From the NCBI GenBank assembly GCA_025360015.1, contig JANYCZ010000008.1:1-64000 (forward strand): a stretch of 64,000 nt of DNA. The letters are read 5' to 3'. The translations under genes were made by a program, and so were the position numbers. The notes under the pieces were generated by a model. That model saw nothing but the letters and a program-made list of their open reading frames with translations, ran no database searches and was not told the DNA's origin. The stretch's first letter is position 1, and each line of letters begins with the position of its first letter. The stretch is from Verrucomicrobiota bacterium. GTDB taxonomy: Bacteria; Verrucomicrobiota; Verrucomicrobiia; Verrucomicrobiales; Verrucomicrobiaceae. Of this stretch, positions 19,288 to 30,399 are shown in pieces.

Positions 19288-20445
19288 ATGCACGTCGAAT
19301 CCGCTTCATCCATGACCGACGCGCCCTTTTCTTCCGTCTCTCCGCAGCGGAAAGTCATCGCGATGGGTGCCGCCGCTTGTTTCGTGGTGAGTCTGGGGCT
19401 GGCGTTTGTCCTTACCGGGAAAAAAACGCACGCGCCGAAGATCGACAGCTCCGACACCCAGATCGGCACGCTGACCGGTCTGGCGGTGGTGGATCTGAGC
19501 TCGCAGCCGACGCCGAATGACTGGTTTGATGGCGTGCCCGACGGCATCGACGCACGGGCGAAGCCCTCGGTTGAGGCATCTGCCGCTGGCAAAGCGGCCT
19601 CCACGGTGGTCACTGGCGACAGTGACGCCGCCATCGCCGCCGTCAGCAAAACCGCCGACAGTCCGCTCAAGGTCAGCAGGACGGCCCCGGCCGCCGCTGG
19701 GCCGCAGCCAGCGCCAGCGGCAGCGCCCGTGGTGAGCGTGCAGGCACAGCCCAGCAAGGCACCGGCTCCCGCCGCAGTTCCTTCCACGCCTCAGCCATTG
19801 CCGGTCATCAGCGCGGCACCAGCACCGCCTCCGCCTCCTGCGGCCGTTGTTTCCGCTGCTCAATCTGCCGTGGTGAACCCGCCAGCGGCCCCTGCCCCCG
19901 CTGCTCGGCAGCCATCTGGCGGCACGAGTCCCACTTCGGCCATCGCGGCTGATCTGGGCCTCGCGGCCAAGCCCAGCGCAACCGGTCCCCAGCCGACTGA
20001 AGGCAAGATGTTTGCCACACGCCGGCAGGAGCCCAGACCGCTTTTTGCGCTCCCGCCTTACAAACAGCCGGGCCTCCTCGCGCAGACACTCACGCTGATC
20101 ACGGAGGCGCAGTTCCGCCACCTGATCAAGCCGCCCGCCCCTCAGGATCAGCCGCCGGTGACGAAGCCGCAGGAGCCAGCGCAACTGCAGGATGCGCCCA
20201 AGGCTGCTCCGCCGCTGGTCAGCGCCGCAGCCGCAGGCGTAGCCGAAGAGCCGGTGCCCAAGGCGATCCCGGTACATGTGCTGCATGAACCGGCCCTGGT
20301 CTATGCGGCGCAGGCCACCCGGCCTTCGCGGCAACAGGCCATCATCGACGCCTCAGGACACATGCGCCTGACCAAGCGTGCCGACACCCCGAACAGCGAA
20401 GACAAGCCTGCTGCCCCCCGGGTGAAGCGGCCGCTGCATGAGTGA
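19288..20445 (+). CDS. Single-pass membrane protein with Pro/Ala-rich periplasmic region
   Basis: About 385 residues starting at ATG 19288 (MHVESASSMTDAPF). AAGGA at 19273-19277 is well placed for this start, while TTG 19270 and ATG 19279 are alternatives. A short cytoplasmic N-terminus is followed by one membrane helix (VIAMGAAACFVVSLGLAFVL) and a long Ala/Pro-rich, probably unstructured segment. A less biased part (about residues 245-385) includes FALPPYKQPGLLAQTLTLI. The layout resembles TonB-like or envelope-spanning linkers, but no TonB C-terminal domain is seen. Function is unknown. Confidence 0.65.
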   Translation: MHVESASSMTDAPFSSVSPQRKVIAMGAAACFVVSLGLAFVLTGKKTHAPKIDSSDTQIGTLTGLAVVDLSSQPTPNDWFDGVPDGIDARAKPSVEASAAGKAASTVVTGDSDAAIAAVSKTADSPLKVSRTAPAAAGPQPAPAAAPVVSVQAQPSKAPAPAAVPSTPQPLPVISAAPAPPPPPAAVVSAAQSAVVNPPAAPAPAARQPSGGTSPTSAIAADLGLAAKPSATGPQPTEGKMFATRRQEPRPLFALPPYKQPGLLAQTLTLITEAQFRHLIKPPAPQDQPPVTKPQEPAQLQDAPKAAPPLVSAAAAGVAEEPVPKAIPVHVLHEPALVYAAQATRPSRQQAIIDASGHMRLTKRADTPNSEDKPAAPRVKRPLHE

Positions 20446-20597
20446 GGCGCTGGGTCGTGTTTGGAAATCCGTTCTAGTGCTGGCGCGGGCAGGTTTCGGG
20501 GGTGGCGGCGGTTTGTGTCACCGCTACGCGGTTCCACGGACTAGGGAGGTGGTGATCCGCGTCTGTGGGTTGTCACCCACCGCTACGGCTGTGCCAG

Positions 20598-20617
20598 CCC
20601 TCCGGGCTTGCGGAGGG
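20598..20617. other. Hairpin past the end of the N-ATPase operon
   Basis: CCCTCCG-ggcttg-CGGAGGG is a 7-bp GC stem located about 70 bp beyond the atpG stop on the minus strand. It could end or stabilise the operon transcript. No U-run is seen. Confidence 0.4.
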
Positions 20618-20685
20618 AGTGTGCGTGGGGCTCAAAGTCTGCCATGAAATGGTATGAACTTGCCACGGCCATTGAGCCGACGGTT

Positions 20686-21615
20686 TCAAACACCGCTCGA
20701 AGATGAGGTTTTGTGTGGCTTGCCGGCAAGGCATGGAGCCAGCGCCTCGAAGCCGGAGACGACATCGAACAATTCTTCATCAATGCTGCTTTGACGGAGG
20801 CGATGGAAGCTGCCGTGGAGGGTCCCCATCAGTTCGTCGATGTTCTTCTCGGCCCGTTGCATGGCGGAGAGGCGGCTGGCATTTTCGCTGGCGAGGGATT
20901 CGGCGCAGGCGCGGAAGAGTGAGATGAAGAGGTATTCGCGGATGAGCGCGCGCAGCGTCGCGGGGAGGTCGTTGAGGACTTCGGGCAGGATGTGGGTGGG
21001 CCATGGGACCTGCGTGAGGCTTTGCTGCCAAATTTCATCGAGGGGTAAGAGCCGCTGGCTGACCGGCGCGTAGAGTGAGCCGGGCTGGGGGCGATTGTGG
21101 AAGACGTAAACCTGCCCGCTATCGCCCGGGGCGCGGTGGGTTTCGCTTTGGATCTGAATCTGGGCGACGAGCGGGGTGATGGCTTTGACGGAGTTTGGCA
21201 CGACGAATTTTCCTGCCATCGTGAGGCCTGCATCGGCCAGGCGTGCGTGGACACGCTCGCCCACGGCCCAGACGTGTACTTTACCGGGGAGATCGGCGAG
21301 GGTCTTGAGGGCGAAATCGGAGATGATGTCGTTGAACTGGCCTACGAGTCCCTGGTCGGAACCAAACACGATGGCATGGAGCGTGACTGCGGCCTTGGCA
21401 GGAACGCTTACCGTAGCCGTGGAGGCGCGTTCGCTTTGACGAAGGCAGACGCTGAGGCCCAGCTCGATGGTGCGATAGTAGTCTGCCAAGGCGCGCACGG
21501 ACTGCTCGTATTGCCCGATGCTGGAAGCGGCGAGAGCCTTCATGGTGCGCACGACGGACTGCAGATCGGCAGCGCTGCTGATCTTGCGCTGCAGGCTGGC
21601 GGTGGTGTCGCTCAT
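20686..21615 (-). CDS. atpG: N-type ATPase gamma subunit
   Basis: A 309-residue central-stalk subunit. The N-terminal helix [28 protein letters not shown] and the C-terminal [20 protein letters not shown] match the gamma coiled coil, although the mid-domain is diverged from housekeeping gamma. It is the last gene of the atpDCQRBEFAG operon, the usual place in N-type ATPases. Its start overlaps the atpA stop by 4 bp, indicating translational coupling. Confidence 0.9.
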   Translation of the reverse strand: MSDTTASLQRKISSAADLQSVVRTMKALAASSIGQYEQSVRALADYYRTIELGLSVCLRQSERASTATVSVPAKAAVTLHAIVFGSDQGLVGQFNDIISDFALKTLADLPGKVHVWAVGERVHARLADAGLTMAGKFVVPNSVKAITPLVAQIQIQSETHRAPGDSGQVYVFHNRPQPGSLYAPVSQRLLPLDEIWQQSLTQVPWPTHILPEVLNDLPATLRALIREYLFISLFRACAESLASENASRLSAMQRAEKNIDELMGTLHGSFHRLRQSSIDEELFDVVSGFEALAPCLAGKPHKTSSSSGV

Positions 21616-23159
21616 GCTTTCTTGGCGGATGCAGGCTGAAAGGGCGCGAGTGCCTGACGTGCGATCTCGATGATCGCGTGGCGGTCTTCGTCGCTCAGTT
21701 TTTTGGCGGTTTCGAAGCGGGCGGTTATTTCTGCCGAGATGCTGGCGGCAGCTTTCTCCACGGACAGTTGAGCCTCGGTCATTTTTTCGAGTGCGATGGG
21801 ATCGAAAAGCTTTGCGGTGAGGGCGAGCAATACGGCGATCTGCGCGGGGACGGCGACGGGTGAGAATTCAGCCTGCTTCAAGCAGGCGCGGATGCGGCGG
21901 CCGTGCTCGATGGTCTGACGCGTGTCTTCATCCAGCCGAGCGCCGAAGCGTGCAAAGGTTTCGAGTTCCTCAAACTGCGCGTAGGCGAGTTTCAAATCGC
22001 CAGCGACAGCGCGGTAGGTGGCGCGCTGAGCCTTGCCGCCGACGCGGGAAACTGATTTGCCCACATCCACGGCGGGCAGCACGCCGAGCTCAAACAGCGA
22101 GGGCGAGAGGTAGATCTGGCCGTCGGTGATGGAGATCAAATTGGTGGGGATGTAGGCGGAGATGTTTTGGGCCTCGGTCTCGATGATGGGCAGCGCGGTG
22201 AGCGAGCCGCCGCCACGCTCTGCACAGAGATGCGTGGCACGCTCCAGCAGCCGTGAGTGAATGTAAAAGATGTCGCCGGGAAACGCCTCGCGCCCGGGCG
22301 GACGCCGCAGCAGGAGCGACAGCTCACGATAGGCGCGAGCATGCTGGGTGAGATCGTCATAGACGATGAGCACATCGCGGCCTTTTTCCATGGAGTGCTC
22401 GGCGATGCTGGTCGCGGCGTAAGGTGCAATGAAGGCGAGGCCGGGTGGATCATTGCCCTCCGTCACCACCACCACGGTGTATGCCAGAGCGCCCTGCTCG
22501 CGCAAAATGGCCACGCCTTTTGCGACAGCAGAGGCGCGCTGACCGATGGCGCAATAGACACACAGCACGTCCTTGCCGCGCTGATTGAGGATGGTATCGA
22601 GAGCGATGGCGGTCTTGCCCGTCTGGCGATCTCCCACGATGAGCTCACGCTGACCGCGACCGATGGGGATGAGTGCATCGACGACTTTGAGCCCGGTCTG
22701 AAGTGGAACGGTGACGGGCGCACGCTCCATGATGGGCACGGCGGGGCGCTCGACGGCCAGACGCTCGGTGGTGGTGATGGGGCCCATGCCATCCAACGGG
22801 CGGCCCAGCGGATCGATCACACGCCCGAGCAAGGCATCGCCCACGGCCACATCCATGACGCGGCCGGTCCGCTGCACTTCATCGCCCGCCTGAAGATTTG
22901 CGTAGTCGCCGAGGAGCACGACGCCGATTTCGTCTTCATCCAAATTGAAGGCGATGCCATAGACATCCCCGGGGAAGCGGAGCAGTTCGTCGAAGCCCGC
23001 TCCGGGCAGGCCGGAGACTTTGGCGATGCCCGTGGCCACGTTGGTGATGGTGCCGACTTCGCGCAGCGACAGCGCAGGCACAAAGGTCTCGCGAGCCTGG
23101 CTCAGGCGGGTGAAGAGGCCATCGAAGACGCCGGTCCATGTTTCTGCGGCTGAGCTCAT
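21612..23159 (-). CDS. atpA: N-type ATPase alpha subunit
   Basis: A 515-residue non-catalytic nucleotide-binding subunit. The Walker A motif is [30 protein letters not shown] and the Ser-Arg region [10 protein letters not shown] are typical of alpha. It assembles as a hexamer with beta. It overlaps atpF by 4 bp upstream and atpG by 4 bp downstream. Confidence 0.95.
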   Translation of the reverse strand: MSSAAETWTGVFDGLFTRLSQARETFVPALSLREVGTITNVATGIAKVSGLPGAGFDELLRFPGDVYGIAFNLDEDEIGVVLLGDYANLQAGDEVQRTGRVMDVAVGDALLGRVIDPLGRPLDGMGPITTTERLAVERPAVPIMERAPVTVPLQTGLKVVDALIPIGRGQRELIVGDRQTGKTAIALDTILNQRGKDVLCVYCAIGQRASAVAKGVAILREQGALAYTVVVVTEGNDPPGLAFIAPYAATSIAEHSMEKGRDVLIVYDDLTQHARAYRELSLLLRRPPGREAFPGDIFYIHSRLLERATHLCAERGGGSLTALPIIETEAQNISAYIPTNLISITDGQIYLSPSLFELGVLPAVDVGKSVSRVGGKAQRATYRAVAGDLKLAYAQFEELETFARFGARLDEDTRQTIEHGRRIRACLKQAEFSPVAVPAQIAVLLALTAKLFDPIALEKMTEAQLSVEKAAASISAEITARFETAKKLSDEDRHAIIEIARQALAPFQPASAKKA

Positions 23160-23938
23160 GACGGGGAAGCAGCGGGTGTCTTCGTCTTGGTCAGCAGCTC
23201 ACTGATCCCCTGCTCCAGCGTGCTGAGGTAATCGGCAATGCTCCACGCCACCTTCTGCCCACCGGCGCTGAGTTCGATGCCGCTGACAATCTCCGGTGCT
23301 GTTTCAAACTGCAGCCGGACATCCGCCGAGAAGGTTGCGTTGATGGCTTGCTGCAATGCCGCATGCCGCTCGGGCGAAGCTTCAAAGGCACTGCGCACGA
23401 GTGCGGGTGCCGGGGATTGTTTCATCGCCTCGGCGAGCCTGGCTTTTGTCGCGTCATCCAGCGCCCTCAACTTGCTGACGAACACCTCCCACACACGCTC
23501 CTCCAGACTCGCGCCGGCGAGATCTGCCAGTGTCTTTCTTGCAATCGCAAACACCTCCGTCTGCGTGCGGCGGGCGATGGATGCATTGAGATTGCTGGCG
23601 TCGTTGCGGAGGAGTTCGTCCCGTTTAGCGCTCAGGTCGTCGGCGGCTTTTCGAGCTTCTTCGATCAGGCGCTGGCGCTCGGAGGATGCCTCTTCGGCGG
23701 CCTTGCTCAGCAGGGCGGCGCGCTGCTTGTCGAACTCCGCGTTCTTGTGCTGAAATTCGTCGCGCTGCTTGTCGGCCTCGGCCTTCCGCGCAGCGGCGTC
23801 TGCGAGTTCTGCGGCGATGCGCTTCTCGCGGGCGTTGATGGCATTGAGCACGGGATGATAGAGATAGCGCTGCATCAACCACACCAGGAGGAGGAAGTTC
23901 AGGGTTTGCGCGCCGACAGTGAACCAGTCAATGAGCAT
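23156..23938 (-). CDS. atpF: N-type ATPase b subunit with delta-like C-terminal part
   Basis: 260 residues, far longer than the usual 160-residue b. One N-terminal membrane helix ([20 protein letters not shown]) precedes a long charged coiled coil (about residues 30-130). A C-terminal part (about 145-250, ending [20 protein letters not shown]) resembles delta. No separate atpH gene exists in the operon, which fits the N-ATPase pattern in which b takes over the delta role in the stator. The start lies 4 bp after the atpE stop. Confidence 0.9.
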   Translation of the reverse strand: MLIDWFTVGAQTLNFLLLVWLMQRYLYHPVLNAINAREKRIAAELADAAARKAEADKQRDEFQHKNAEFDKQRAALLSKAAEEASSERQRLIEEARKAADDLSAKRDELLRNDASNLNASIARRTQTEVFAIARKTLADLAGASLEERVWEVFVSKLRALDDATKARLAEAMKQSPAPALVRSAFEASPERHAALQQAINATFSADVRLQFETAPEIVSGIELSAGGQKVAWSIADYLSTLEQGISELLTKTKTPAASPS

Positions 23939-23942
23939 GGCG

Positions 23943-24224
23943 TTACTTGGCGACGGTTTGCGTGATGAAGTGATTCCAAAACGGATTGGCGAAAATCAGA
24001 ATCATCGAGACCACAAAGCAGTAGATGGCCGTGGACTCGATCATGGCGAGTCCGACGAACAAGGTGCGCGTGATGGTGGAGGAGGCGTCCGGCTGCTGGG
24101 CCAGCGAAGTCAGCGCCGTGGCGACGGCTTTGCCTTCCGCGAAGGCCGGGCCCATGCAGCCGAAGCTGGTGGTAAGGCCCGCCGTGATGATGGAGGCGAT
24201 TGCGACGAGGGTGGTGTCATCCAT
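23943..24224 (-). CDS. atpE: N-type ATPase c subunit (two-carboxylate rotor subunit)
   Basis: A 93-residue, two-helix rotor-ring proteolipid. Helix 2 carries the ion-binding Glu63 in MIESTAIY, the EST-x-x-Y pattern associated with Na+ coordination. Helix 1 carries Glu30 in GPAFAEGKAV, at the position of the Gln ligand of the Ilyobacter Na+ ring when aligned by the AQQP loop. Two facing carboxylates are a hallmark of N-type c subunits. Whether Na+ or H+ is moved in vivo cannot be decided from sequence. Confidence 0.93.
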   Translation of the reverse strand: MDDTTLVAIASIITAGLTTSFGCMGPAFAEGKAVATALTSLAQQPDASSTITRTLFVGLAMIESTAIYCFVVSMILIFANPFWNHFITQTVAK

Positions 24225-24254
24225 GGTGTGTGTTGGGGTGGTTGAGGGGTGGGT

Positions 24255-24950
24255 TCAAGCGGGTGATGCGGCGGCGGCTTTCGTTTTCACCGGATGCATG
24301 GCGGCGGCGATGTAAACAGCGGCGAGAATGCTGAAGATGTAGGCCTGCACCATGCCGGTGAGCAGGCCGAGGAGGGTCATCAAAATGGGGAATAGAAACG
24401 GGGTGATCGTCAGCAGGATGGCGATGATCATGGCCCCGCTCATCATGTTGCCAAAGAGGCGGACGGCGAGCGCCAGCGTGCGTGAGACCTCGCTGATGAG
24501 ATTGAAGGGCAGCATGATGAATGTTGGCTCAAGGTAGGATTTCAGATAACCGCGCAGGCCCTGGTCCTGAATGCCGAACATTGGCACCGCGATCAACACG
24601 CATAGAGCCAGCGCCGCTGTCGTGGAGAGCGAGCCGGTGGGCGGCTCGTAGCCGGGGATCACGGTGCAAAGCGCGGCGGTGGCCACGAAGAGAAACAGCG
24701 TGCCGAGAAAGCCGATGAATTTCTCCGGCTGGCGCAGGCCCACTTCAGAGATCTGCTGCTGCATCGCGGTGACGATGATCTCCAGCAGGTTTTGCCAGCG
24801 TGAGCGCTGGTGGTCCGTGGAGAGATGGCGCGTGATCAGCTTCGCACCCACCGCGAGCAGCAGCATGATGCCCCAGGTGAACACGAGGGTGCCGTTGATT
24901 TTGACAAACCCGTGCTGCCAGAAAATCATTTCATCAGGACTCAGGCGCAT
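24255..24950 (-). CDS. atpB: N-type ATPase a subunit
   Basis: A 231-residue, multi-helix stator channel protein. The essential Arg lies in LALAVRLFGNMMSG, and the C-terminal helix has GMVQAYIFSILAAVYIAAAM. It forms the two ion half-channels against the c ring. Its start overlaps the atpR stop by 17 bp. Confidence 0.95.
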   Translation of the reverse strand: MRLSPDEMIFWQHGFVKINGTLVFTWGIMLLLAVGAKLITRHLSTDHQRSRWQNLLEIIVTAMQQQISEVGLRQPEKFIGFLGTLFLFVATAALCTVIPGYEPPTGSLSTTAALALCVLIAVPMFGIQDQGLRGYLKSYLEPTFIMLPFNLISEVSRTLALAVRLFGNMMSGAMIIAILLTITPFLFPILMTLLGLLTGMVQAYIFSILAAVYIAAAMHPVKTKAAAASPA

Positions 24951-25233
24951 GCTTTTCCTCCTTCTGCTTGAGACGCGTCAGCCAGGTCACGGCCAGACGT
25001 GCGATGATGAAACCCACGAGGCAGGCCAGCAGGCGCTGCCACTGGCCGTTCGCGGTGAAATAGAAGCCGGTGACCACGACACTCATCCGCGCGACGGCGC
25101 TGACGACCAGCAGCAAAGCAGGATGCGGTGACACAAGCATTTGGCGAATGGTCCACCACAGGCCGCCGAAGAAGACCGCGCCGAGCAGCAGGCCCACGGC
25201 GAAGGGTGGCAGCATGGAAAGGGCGTCATTCAT
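24934..25233 (-). CDS. atpR: N-type ATPase accessory membrane protein AtpR
   Basis: A 99-residue, three-helix membrane protein (MLPPFAVGLLLGAVFFGGLW; LLLVVSAVARMSVVVTGFYF; LLACLVGFIIARLAVTWL). Helices 2 and 3 carry membrane-embedded Arg residues (VARMS and IIARL), the characteristic of AtpR. The family occurs only in N-ATPase operons and may assist c-ring assembly or ion specificity. ATG 25233 (MNDALSML) fits the family length better than the upstream 25257. It overlaps atpQ by 8 bp. Confidence 0.88.
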   Translation of the reverse strand: MNDALSMLPPFAVGLLLGAVFFGGLWWTIRQMLVSPHPALLLVVSAVARMSVVVTGFYFTANGQWQRLLACLVGFIIARLAVTWLTRLKQKEEKHAPES

Positions 25234-25559
25234 CTTTAGCATCCTCCTGCTCTTCACTCATGGCTTTGTCTTCCTTGTCGATCCAGTGCCACGCATTCAC
25301 GCAGCCCAGCACCAGCCCGGCCACCAGCAGAGCCAGCGTCCAGGAATGCGCGCCGGGGTGGTTCGCATCCAGCCAGGATCCCAGGGCCGCACCGAGGAGA
25401 GTCGGTACCACCACCGACCAGCCGACGAGGCCCATCATGCCCAGACCAAACCACACGGCGGAGGTGGGATGACGCCGCGCCTTGAGCTTGCGCGCCGCCT
25501 GCGCGCCGACCTGCTGGGCGAGAGTGGGCGCGCGTTTCGCATCGGGTGCTGGCGGTTCG

Positions 25560-25567
<8 letters not shown>
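25226..25567 (-). CDS. atpQ: N-type ATPase accessory membrane protein AtpQ (AtpI-like)
   Basis: A 113-residue protein with a basic N-terminal segment and two helices (VWFGLGMMGLVGWSVVVPTL and LALLVAGLVLGCVNAWHWI) joined by GSWLDANHPGAHSW, like AtpI. Its position after atpC identifies it as AtpQ. AtpI-type proteins are linked to c-ring assembly and divalent-ion uptake. ATG 25567 overlaps the atpC stop by 8 bp. The longer frame to 25678 only reads through atpC in another frame. Confidence 0.88.
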
Positions 25568-27415
<1,848 letters not shown>

Positions 27416-27528
27416 TTACTTTATTGAGGGTTTTTGCTGTTCCGTCATCGACCCTGCGGCGATCACGTGCCATGGGGCCTTCACCCCATACTCCCCTGGC
27501 GGAAGGGTTCTCGGCGGATCCTGCGAGA

Positions 27529-28644
27529 TCAGCGCTCTCTCTTGTCGCCCGGCCCAGAACCCTGCATCGCTCCAGGCAGATGCTCCGGCAGGTCAAGCCG
27601 CGCCACGCCGATGCGGCTGTCCGCCATGCCGTAATAGACATCGAACCGATCCGGCGTGCCGAGGTCATCCCGGCGGTCGATGCCCGTTGGGAAAACGACG
27701 TTGGAGATCGTTCCTCTAAGCTCATCCGCTGACAACGGCGTCAGCACCGGCTCGGGAGATCGGTAGCGGATGATGCGCGGATGTTCTTCAGACAGCACCA
27801 TCACGCCCGCAGAGTAGCAGAGCGCGCGCCCGGCATTGTCCGGCTCGGTTGTCTTGCTCACGCCATGATAAACCACGAGCCAGCCATGCCGCGTGAGCAC
27901 CGGCGGAGTGCCGCCGCCGATTTTAAGCATCTCCCAAGGGGCGACCGGAGTCGCCAGCCGGTGGTGCGAATTGAACAGGCCGGGCTGATGCGGCTCAAGG
28001 TTGCCCGGCGGCATGGGGCAATAGGAAATCCAGATGCTTTCATGATCGAGGTCCACCGGTCGGCAATCGCCCTGACACACGGTCTCCTCCGGGCGAGTGC
28101 CGGCGAAGAGCGGGCGATGCAGCATGGCGAGCTGGAGCTTTCCCACATGATTGGGGATCGCGGTGGGGAAGATGCTGGCGTCCTTGTTGTCCACATTGAC
28201 GAAGTCGATGCCGTGATACGGCTCAAACTGCGCCAGCCCGATGCGCTCCCAGTGGAAGAGATCTCGGGACATCGCCAAAGCAATGCGCGGCCCATGCCGT
28301 GAGAGCGCCGTGTAGGTCATCACATAGTGCCGCAGCGGTTCGACAAAGGTGACACGCGGGTCTTCACAGCCGCCACCACCCCCCGGCAGCCGCTCGTAGT
28401 CAGCCTCCGGTTCGAGCGCGATGCCCAGGCGCTCCACCCCAGAGGGATCACCCGCTTCATTGAACTTCACCCTGGCGATGCCAATGCGCGAATAGTTCCC
28501 CTTTGCGACCAGCCGTGGAAAAAGATAAAGCTCGCCGTCCTGCCCGCGTACCGCCGCAGGATTCAACGTGCCTTCAACCTCATGCGCATTGCGGGGTGCG
28601 GGCTCCATGATGAGCCCGAGGCGCTTGAGTTGGAAATCACTCAT
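27529..28644 (-). CDS. GH130-family glycoside phosphorylase
   Basis: A 371-residue five-bladed beta-propeller enzyme. The GH130 signature GGGGGCEDPRVTF includes the conserved Asp used as general acid. Other conserved segments are NVDNKDASIFPTAI and YHGVSKTTEPDNAGR. Family members split beta-mannosides or related glycosides with phosphate to give sugar 1-phosphates. The substrate here is not predictable. There is no signal peptide, so it acts in the cytoplasm. The start overlaps the histidine phosphatase stop by 4 bp (ATGA), so the two are translationally coupled. Confidence 0.85.
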   Translation of the reverse strand: MSDFQLKRLGLIMEPAPRNAHEVEGTLNPAAVRGQDGELYLFPRLVAKGNYSRIGIARVKFNEAGDPSGVERLGIALEPEADYERLPGGGGGCEDPRVTFVEPLRHYVMTYTALSRHGPRIALAMSRDLFHWERIGLAQFEPYHGIDFVNVDNKDASIFPTAIPNHVGKLQLAMLHRPLFAGTRPEETVCQGDCRPVDLDHESIWISYCPMPPGNLEPHQPGLFNSHHRLATPVAPWEMLKIGGGTPPVLTRHGWLVVYHGVSKTTEPDNAGRALCYSAGVMVLSEEHPRIIRYRSPEPVLTPLSADELRGTISNVVFPTGIDRRDDLGTPDRFDVYYGMADSRIGVARLDLPEHLPGAMQGSGPGDKRER

Positions 28645-29357
28645 GGGCCATCCGTGGACGGCGCGCTGGCTGCCACGGTCGGAATCTCGCCGCCTTCGTT
28701 CTCCCAGCGCTGCAGAGCGCGCTGCCGCACGGACATGTGATCGACAGCACGGGACACGGCAGCCAGACGTGAGGCCTCATGGGGAGCGGCATTCCACAGC
28801 TCCAGGACCGGTACCGCAGGGTGATGCGGATCATTGCAGAGAATGCTGAGCGACGCCGTGCTCAGCGGGAAATGGCGGGCCTCGACCACAGAAAGTCCGA
28901 TCCAGCGTGCGGCCAGCACGCTGCCAAACTGACCGTGCGAAAAGAGCGCGATGTTGCCTTCCAGCGTACGCAGGCGAGCGATGAGGCGGTCGGCGCGGGC
29001 GGCGATTTCTTTGGGAGATTCCCCGTTCGGGCAGCCGTCGTGAAACACGTTCCAGCCGGGCCGCTCCTGGCGAATATCCACGGAGGTCCTGCCTTCGTAG
29101 TCGCCGTAGTCCCATTCCACCAGGTCGGGTTCGATCTCGGCGTCTTTGCCCAGTCCCACGAGTTCACAGGTGCCCTGCGCACGCTGGGAGGGGCTGGTCA
29201 GCACATGGGCAAAGGGGATTTTGCACAGGCGGTCGCCCCACTCCCGCACTTCGTCTTCGCCGAGCGCGGTCAGCGGGATGTCCGTGCGGCTGGTATGCTG
29301 ACCGGTGAAGGTCCATTCCGTTTCGCCGTGGCGGATGAAGTAGAGGTGCGGAGTCAT
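28641..29357 (-). CDS. Histidine phosphatase family protein (phosphoglycerate-mutase-like)
   Basis: 238 residues. The RHG motif is at the N-terminus (LYFIRHGETEW), with the second catalytic His in ALFSHGQFGSVLAARW. Such enzymes remove phosphate from sugars or small molecules through a phosphohistidine. A C-terminal extension of about 35 residues beyond the fold is unassigned. ATG 29357 (MTPHLYFIRHG) was chosen over 29384 because the fold begins there. It lies between the aldolase (19 bp) and GH130 (4-bp overlap), so it may act on a sugar phosphate of this pathway. Confidence 0.85.
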   Translation of the reverse strand: MTPHLYFIRHGETEWTFTGQHTSRTDIPLTALGEDEVREWGDRLCKIPFAHVLTSPSQRAQGTCELVGLGKDAEIEPDLVEWDYGDYEGRTSVDIRQERPGWNVFHDGCPNGESPKEIAARADRLIARLRTLEGNIALFSHGQFGSVLAARWIGLSVVEARHFPLSTASLSILCNDPHHPAVPVLELWNAAPHEASRLAAVSRAVDHMSVRQRALQRWENEGGEIPTVAASAPSTDGP

Positions 29358-29376
29358 GGCGGTGCCTTTGGCGGGT

Positions 29377-30399
29377 TCAGCCATCTTCCATGGCGGCGGT
29401 GTACTCGCCCCGGCGGGCGGCGGTATTGCACCGGGCGCGGTGCAGCAGGGCCTGCTGGGCCGCTTTCACATTTGCCGCATCGCCCAGCCAGAGCTCCAAG
29501 GCCGGCTGCTGGACGGCGCGGGCAAAGGAAAACGCCAGCGCCCAAGGGGCACGCGATTTGAAGCGAAGGTTCATCGCATTCAGCCGGGCCGAGGCGAGCT
29601 GGGCGGACTGACCGCCGGAGAGAAAGGCAATGCCCGGGACGGTGGCAGGGACGGCTTGCAGCAGGCAATCCACCGTGGCATCTGCCACCTCATCCACCGA
29701 CGCCTGCGTGGGACAGCCTGATCCCGGCAGGACCATGGCGGGCTTGAGGATCATGCCTTCCAGCAGCACGCGCTGGCAGCCGAGCTGGATGAACACAATG
29801 CGCAGCACCTCCTGGGTGACTTCAAGGCAGCGGTCCAGCGTGTGCGTGCCCTCCATGAGCACTTCCGGCTCGACGATGGGCACCAGACCTGCCTCCTGAC
29901 AGAGGGCGGCGTAGCGCGCCAGCGTGTGCGCGTTTCCTTCGAGGCAGCACTGGGTGGGAATGCCTTCGCCGATGGCAATCACGGCACGCCATTTGGCAAA
30001 GCGGGCGCCCATCTCATGATACTCCGCGAGGCGCTCGCGCAGGCCGTCCAGCCCTTCCGTGATCTTCTCGCCAGGATGACCGGCCAGCTCCTTCGCCCCC
30101 ATGTCCACCTTGATGCCGGGAATGATGTTGGAATCAATGAGGACATTCAGGAAGGACGTGCCCTCCTTGGTCTTCTGGCGGATGGTTTCGTCATAGAGGA
30201 TGGCACCGCTGATGCACTCGCCGAGCTTGGGCGTGGTCACGATCATTTCACGATAGGCGCGACGTGCCACTTCAGTCTGGGGGATGCCCAGTGCGGCGAA
30301 GCGCTTGTTGCAGGTGGGCGTGCTTTCATCCATGGCCAGCAGCCCCTTGTCATCCGCCACGAGGGCGCTTGCCGTGTTGATCAGTACCTGTGTGTTCAT
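29377..30399 (-). CDS. Class I fructose-bisphosphate aldolase
   Basis: A 340-residue Schiff-base aldolase. The N-terminal [16 protein letters not shown] is the class I signature. The lysine that forms the Schiff base lies in [33 protein letters not shown] matches the phosphate-binding loop. It interconverts fructose 1,6-bisphosphate with the two triose phosphates. ATG 30399 overlaps the phosphoketolase stop by 4 bp, so it is coupled. With phosphoketolase it can supply fructose 6-phosphate or drain glyceraldehyde 3-phosphate. Confidence 0.93.
   Translation of the reverse strand: MNTQVLINTASALVADDKGLLAMDESTPTCNKRFAALGIPQTEVARRAYREMIVTTPKLGECISGAILYDETIRQKTKEGTSFLNVLIDSNIIPGIKVDMGAKELAGHPGEKITEGLDGLRERLAEYHEMGARFAKWRAVIAIGEGIPTQCCLEGNAHTLARYAALCQEAGLVPIVEPEVLMEGTHTLDRCLEVTQEVLRIVFIQLGCQRVLLEGMILKPAMVLPGSGCPTQASVDEVADATVDCLLQAVPATVPGIAFLSGGQSAQLASARLNAMNLRFKSRAPWALAFSFARAVQQPALELWLGDAANVKAAQQALLHRARCNTAARRGEYTAAMEDG

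Noticed and set aside
19306-20334. Minus-strand frame of 342 codons opposite the Pro-rich protein
   Set aside because: Arg/Gly/Trp-rich shadow. The plus frame has a ribosome-binding site and a membrane helix.
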